Assembly: GCA_965363355.1 (NCBI GenBank)
Contig: CBDTTM010000007.1
Location: 1 to 37,135 of the forward strand
Reading direction: 5' to 3'
DNA from: CBDTTM01 sp965363355
GTDB taxonomy: Bacteria; Bacillota; Negativicutes; Selenomonadales; Selenomonadaceae
DNA length: 37,135 bases
Shown: one piece after another, positions 37,114 to 37,135 of the stretch
How the letters are laid out: every line of letters begins with the position of its first letter
Numbering within the stretch: position 1 is the stretch's first letter
The notes under the pieces: model-generated
Seen by the model: only the letters and a program-made list of their open reading frames with translations
Told to the model about the DNA's origin: nothing
The model's database searches: none
Translations under genes and position numbers: made by a program

Positions 37114-37135
37114 CCGGATGAGAAAACTCATCCGG
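37114..37135. terminator. Hairpin cut by the window end
   Basis: Perfect arms CCGGATGAG (37114-37122) and CTCATCCGG (37127-37135) with loop AAAA, reaching the last base. Probably the terminator of a convergent gene beyond the window. Confidence 0.5.

Overview
The window looks like a chromosomal segment of a moderately AT-rich, low-to-mid GC anaerobic Firmicute. Strong AGGAGG-type ribosome sites, several TTG starts, HxlR, ArsR and LysR regulators, a tandem glycine riboswitch, chemoreceptors, a DUF4405-like membrane protein and a C_GCAxxG_C_C protein together suggest a motile member of the Negativicutes (Selenomonas/Sporomusa relatives). That placement is inference: no rRNA or other phylogenetic marker is present. 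There is no prophage, CRISPR array or intact insertion sequence. The only mobile-element trace is a 55-bp palindrome that resembles fused IS3-family ends.

Left part (1-8.4 kb): the 3' end of a radical SAM gene; then about 580 bp without a credible reading frame, which on the minus strand has a near-consensus promoter, many long-range inverted repeats and a terminator, and is the best candidate here for an undescribed large structured RNA; a lone dhaL; a LysR regulator with a fluoroacetyl-CoA-thioesterase-like hydrolase; a membrane-free chemoreceptor with its domains in reverse order; an ogt-alkD alkylation-repair operon; a SulP anion transporter with a hairpin-rich leader; and a small double zinc-ribbon protein.

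Middle part (8.4-25.8 kb): a 77-aa orphan; a NarL-type regulator with a defective receiver next to an FGGY sugar kinase; DoxX, GNAT, a 51-aa membrane protein with a large operator-like palindrome, and a LigB-type dioxygenase; an ArsR regulator with its operator, followed by an 813-aa sulfur-trafficking fusion (CoA-disulfide reductase, rhodanese, TusA, DsrE2); a polar amino acid ABC importer; an MFS exporter; an OmpR/HK two-component system whose likely target is a divergent small membrane protein preceded by three 11-bp-spaced repeats; a C_GCAxxG_C_C protein; and a duplicated HExxH peptidase-like protein.

Right part (25.8-37.1 kb): HxlR regulator 1 with operator-like repeats but no oxidoreductase gene beside it; a small secreted repeat protein; NudC; a DUF3237 protein; a glycine riboswitch controlling a CycA-like permease; a secreted orphan; a classical membrane chemoreceptor behind a terminator-containing leader; a DUF2294-like protein and an EAL-HDOD protein; and HxlR regulator 2 divergent from a cysteine-rich flavin reductase. 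The recurring themes are redox, thiol and electrophile sensing (ArsR-sulfur fusion, two HxlR systems, NudC, flavin reductase), motility and signalling (two receptors, EAL-HDOD, two response regulators), and amino acid and anion transport.
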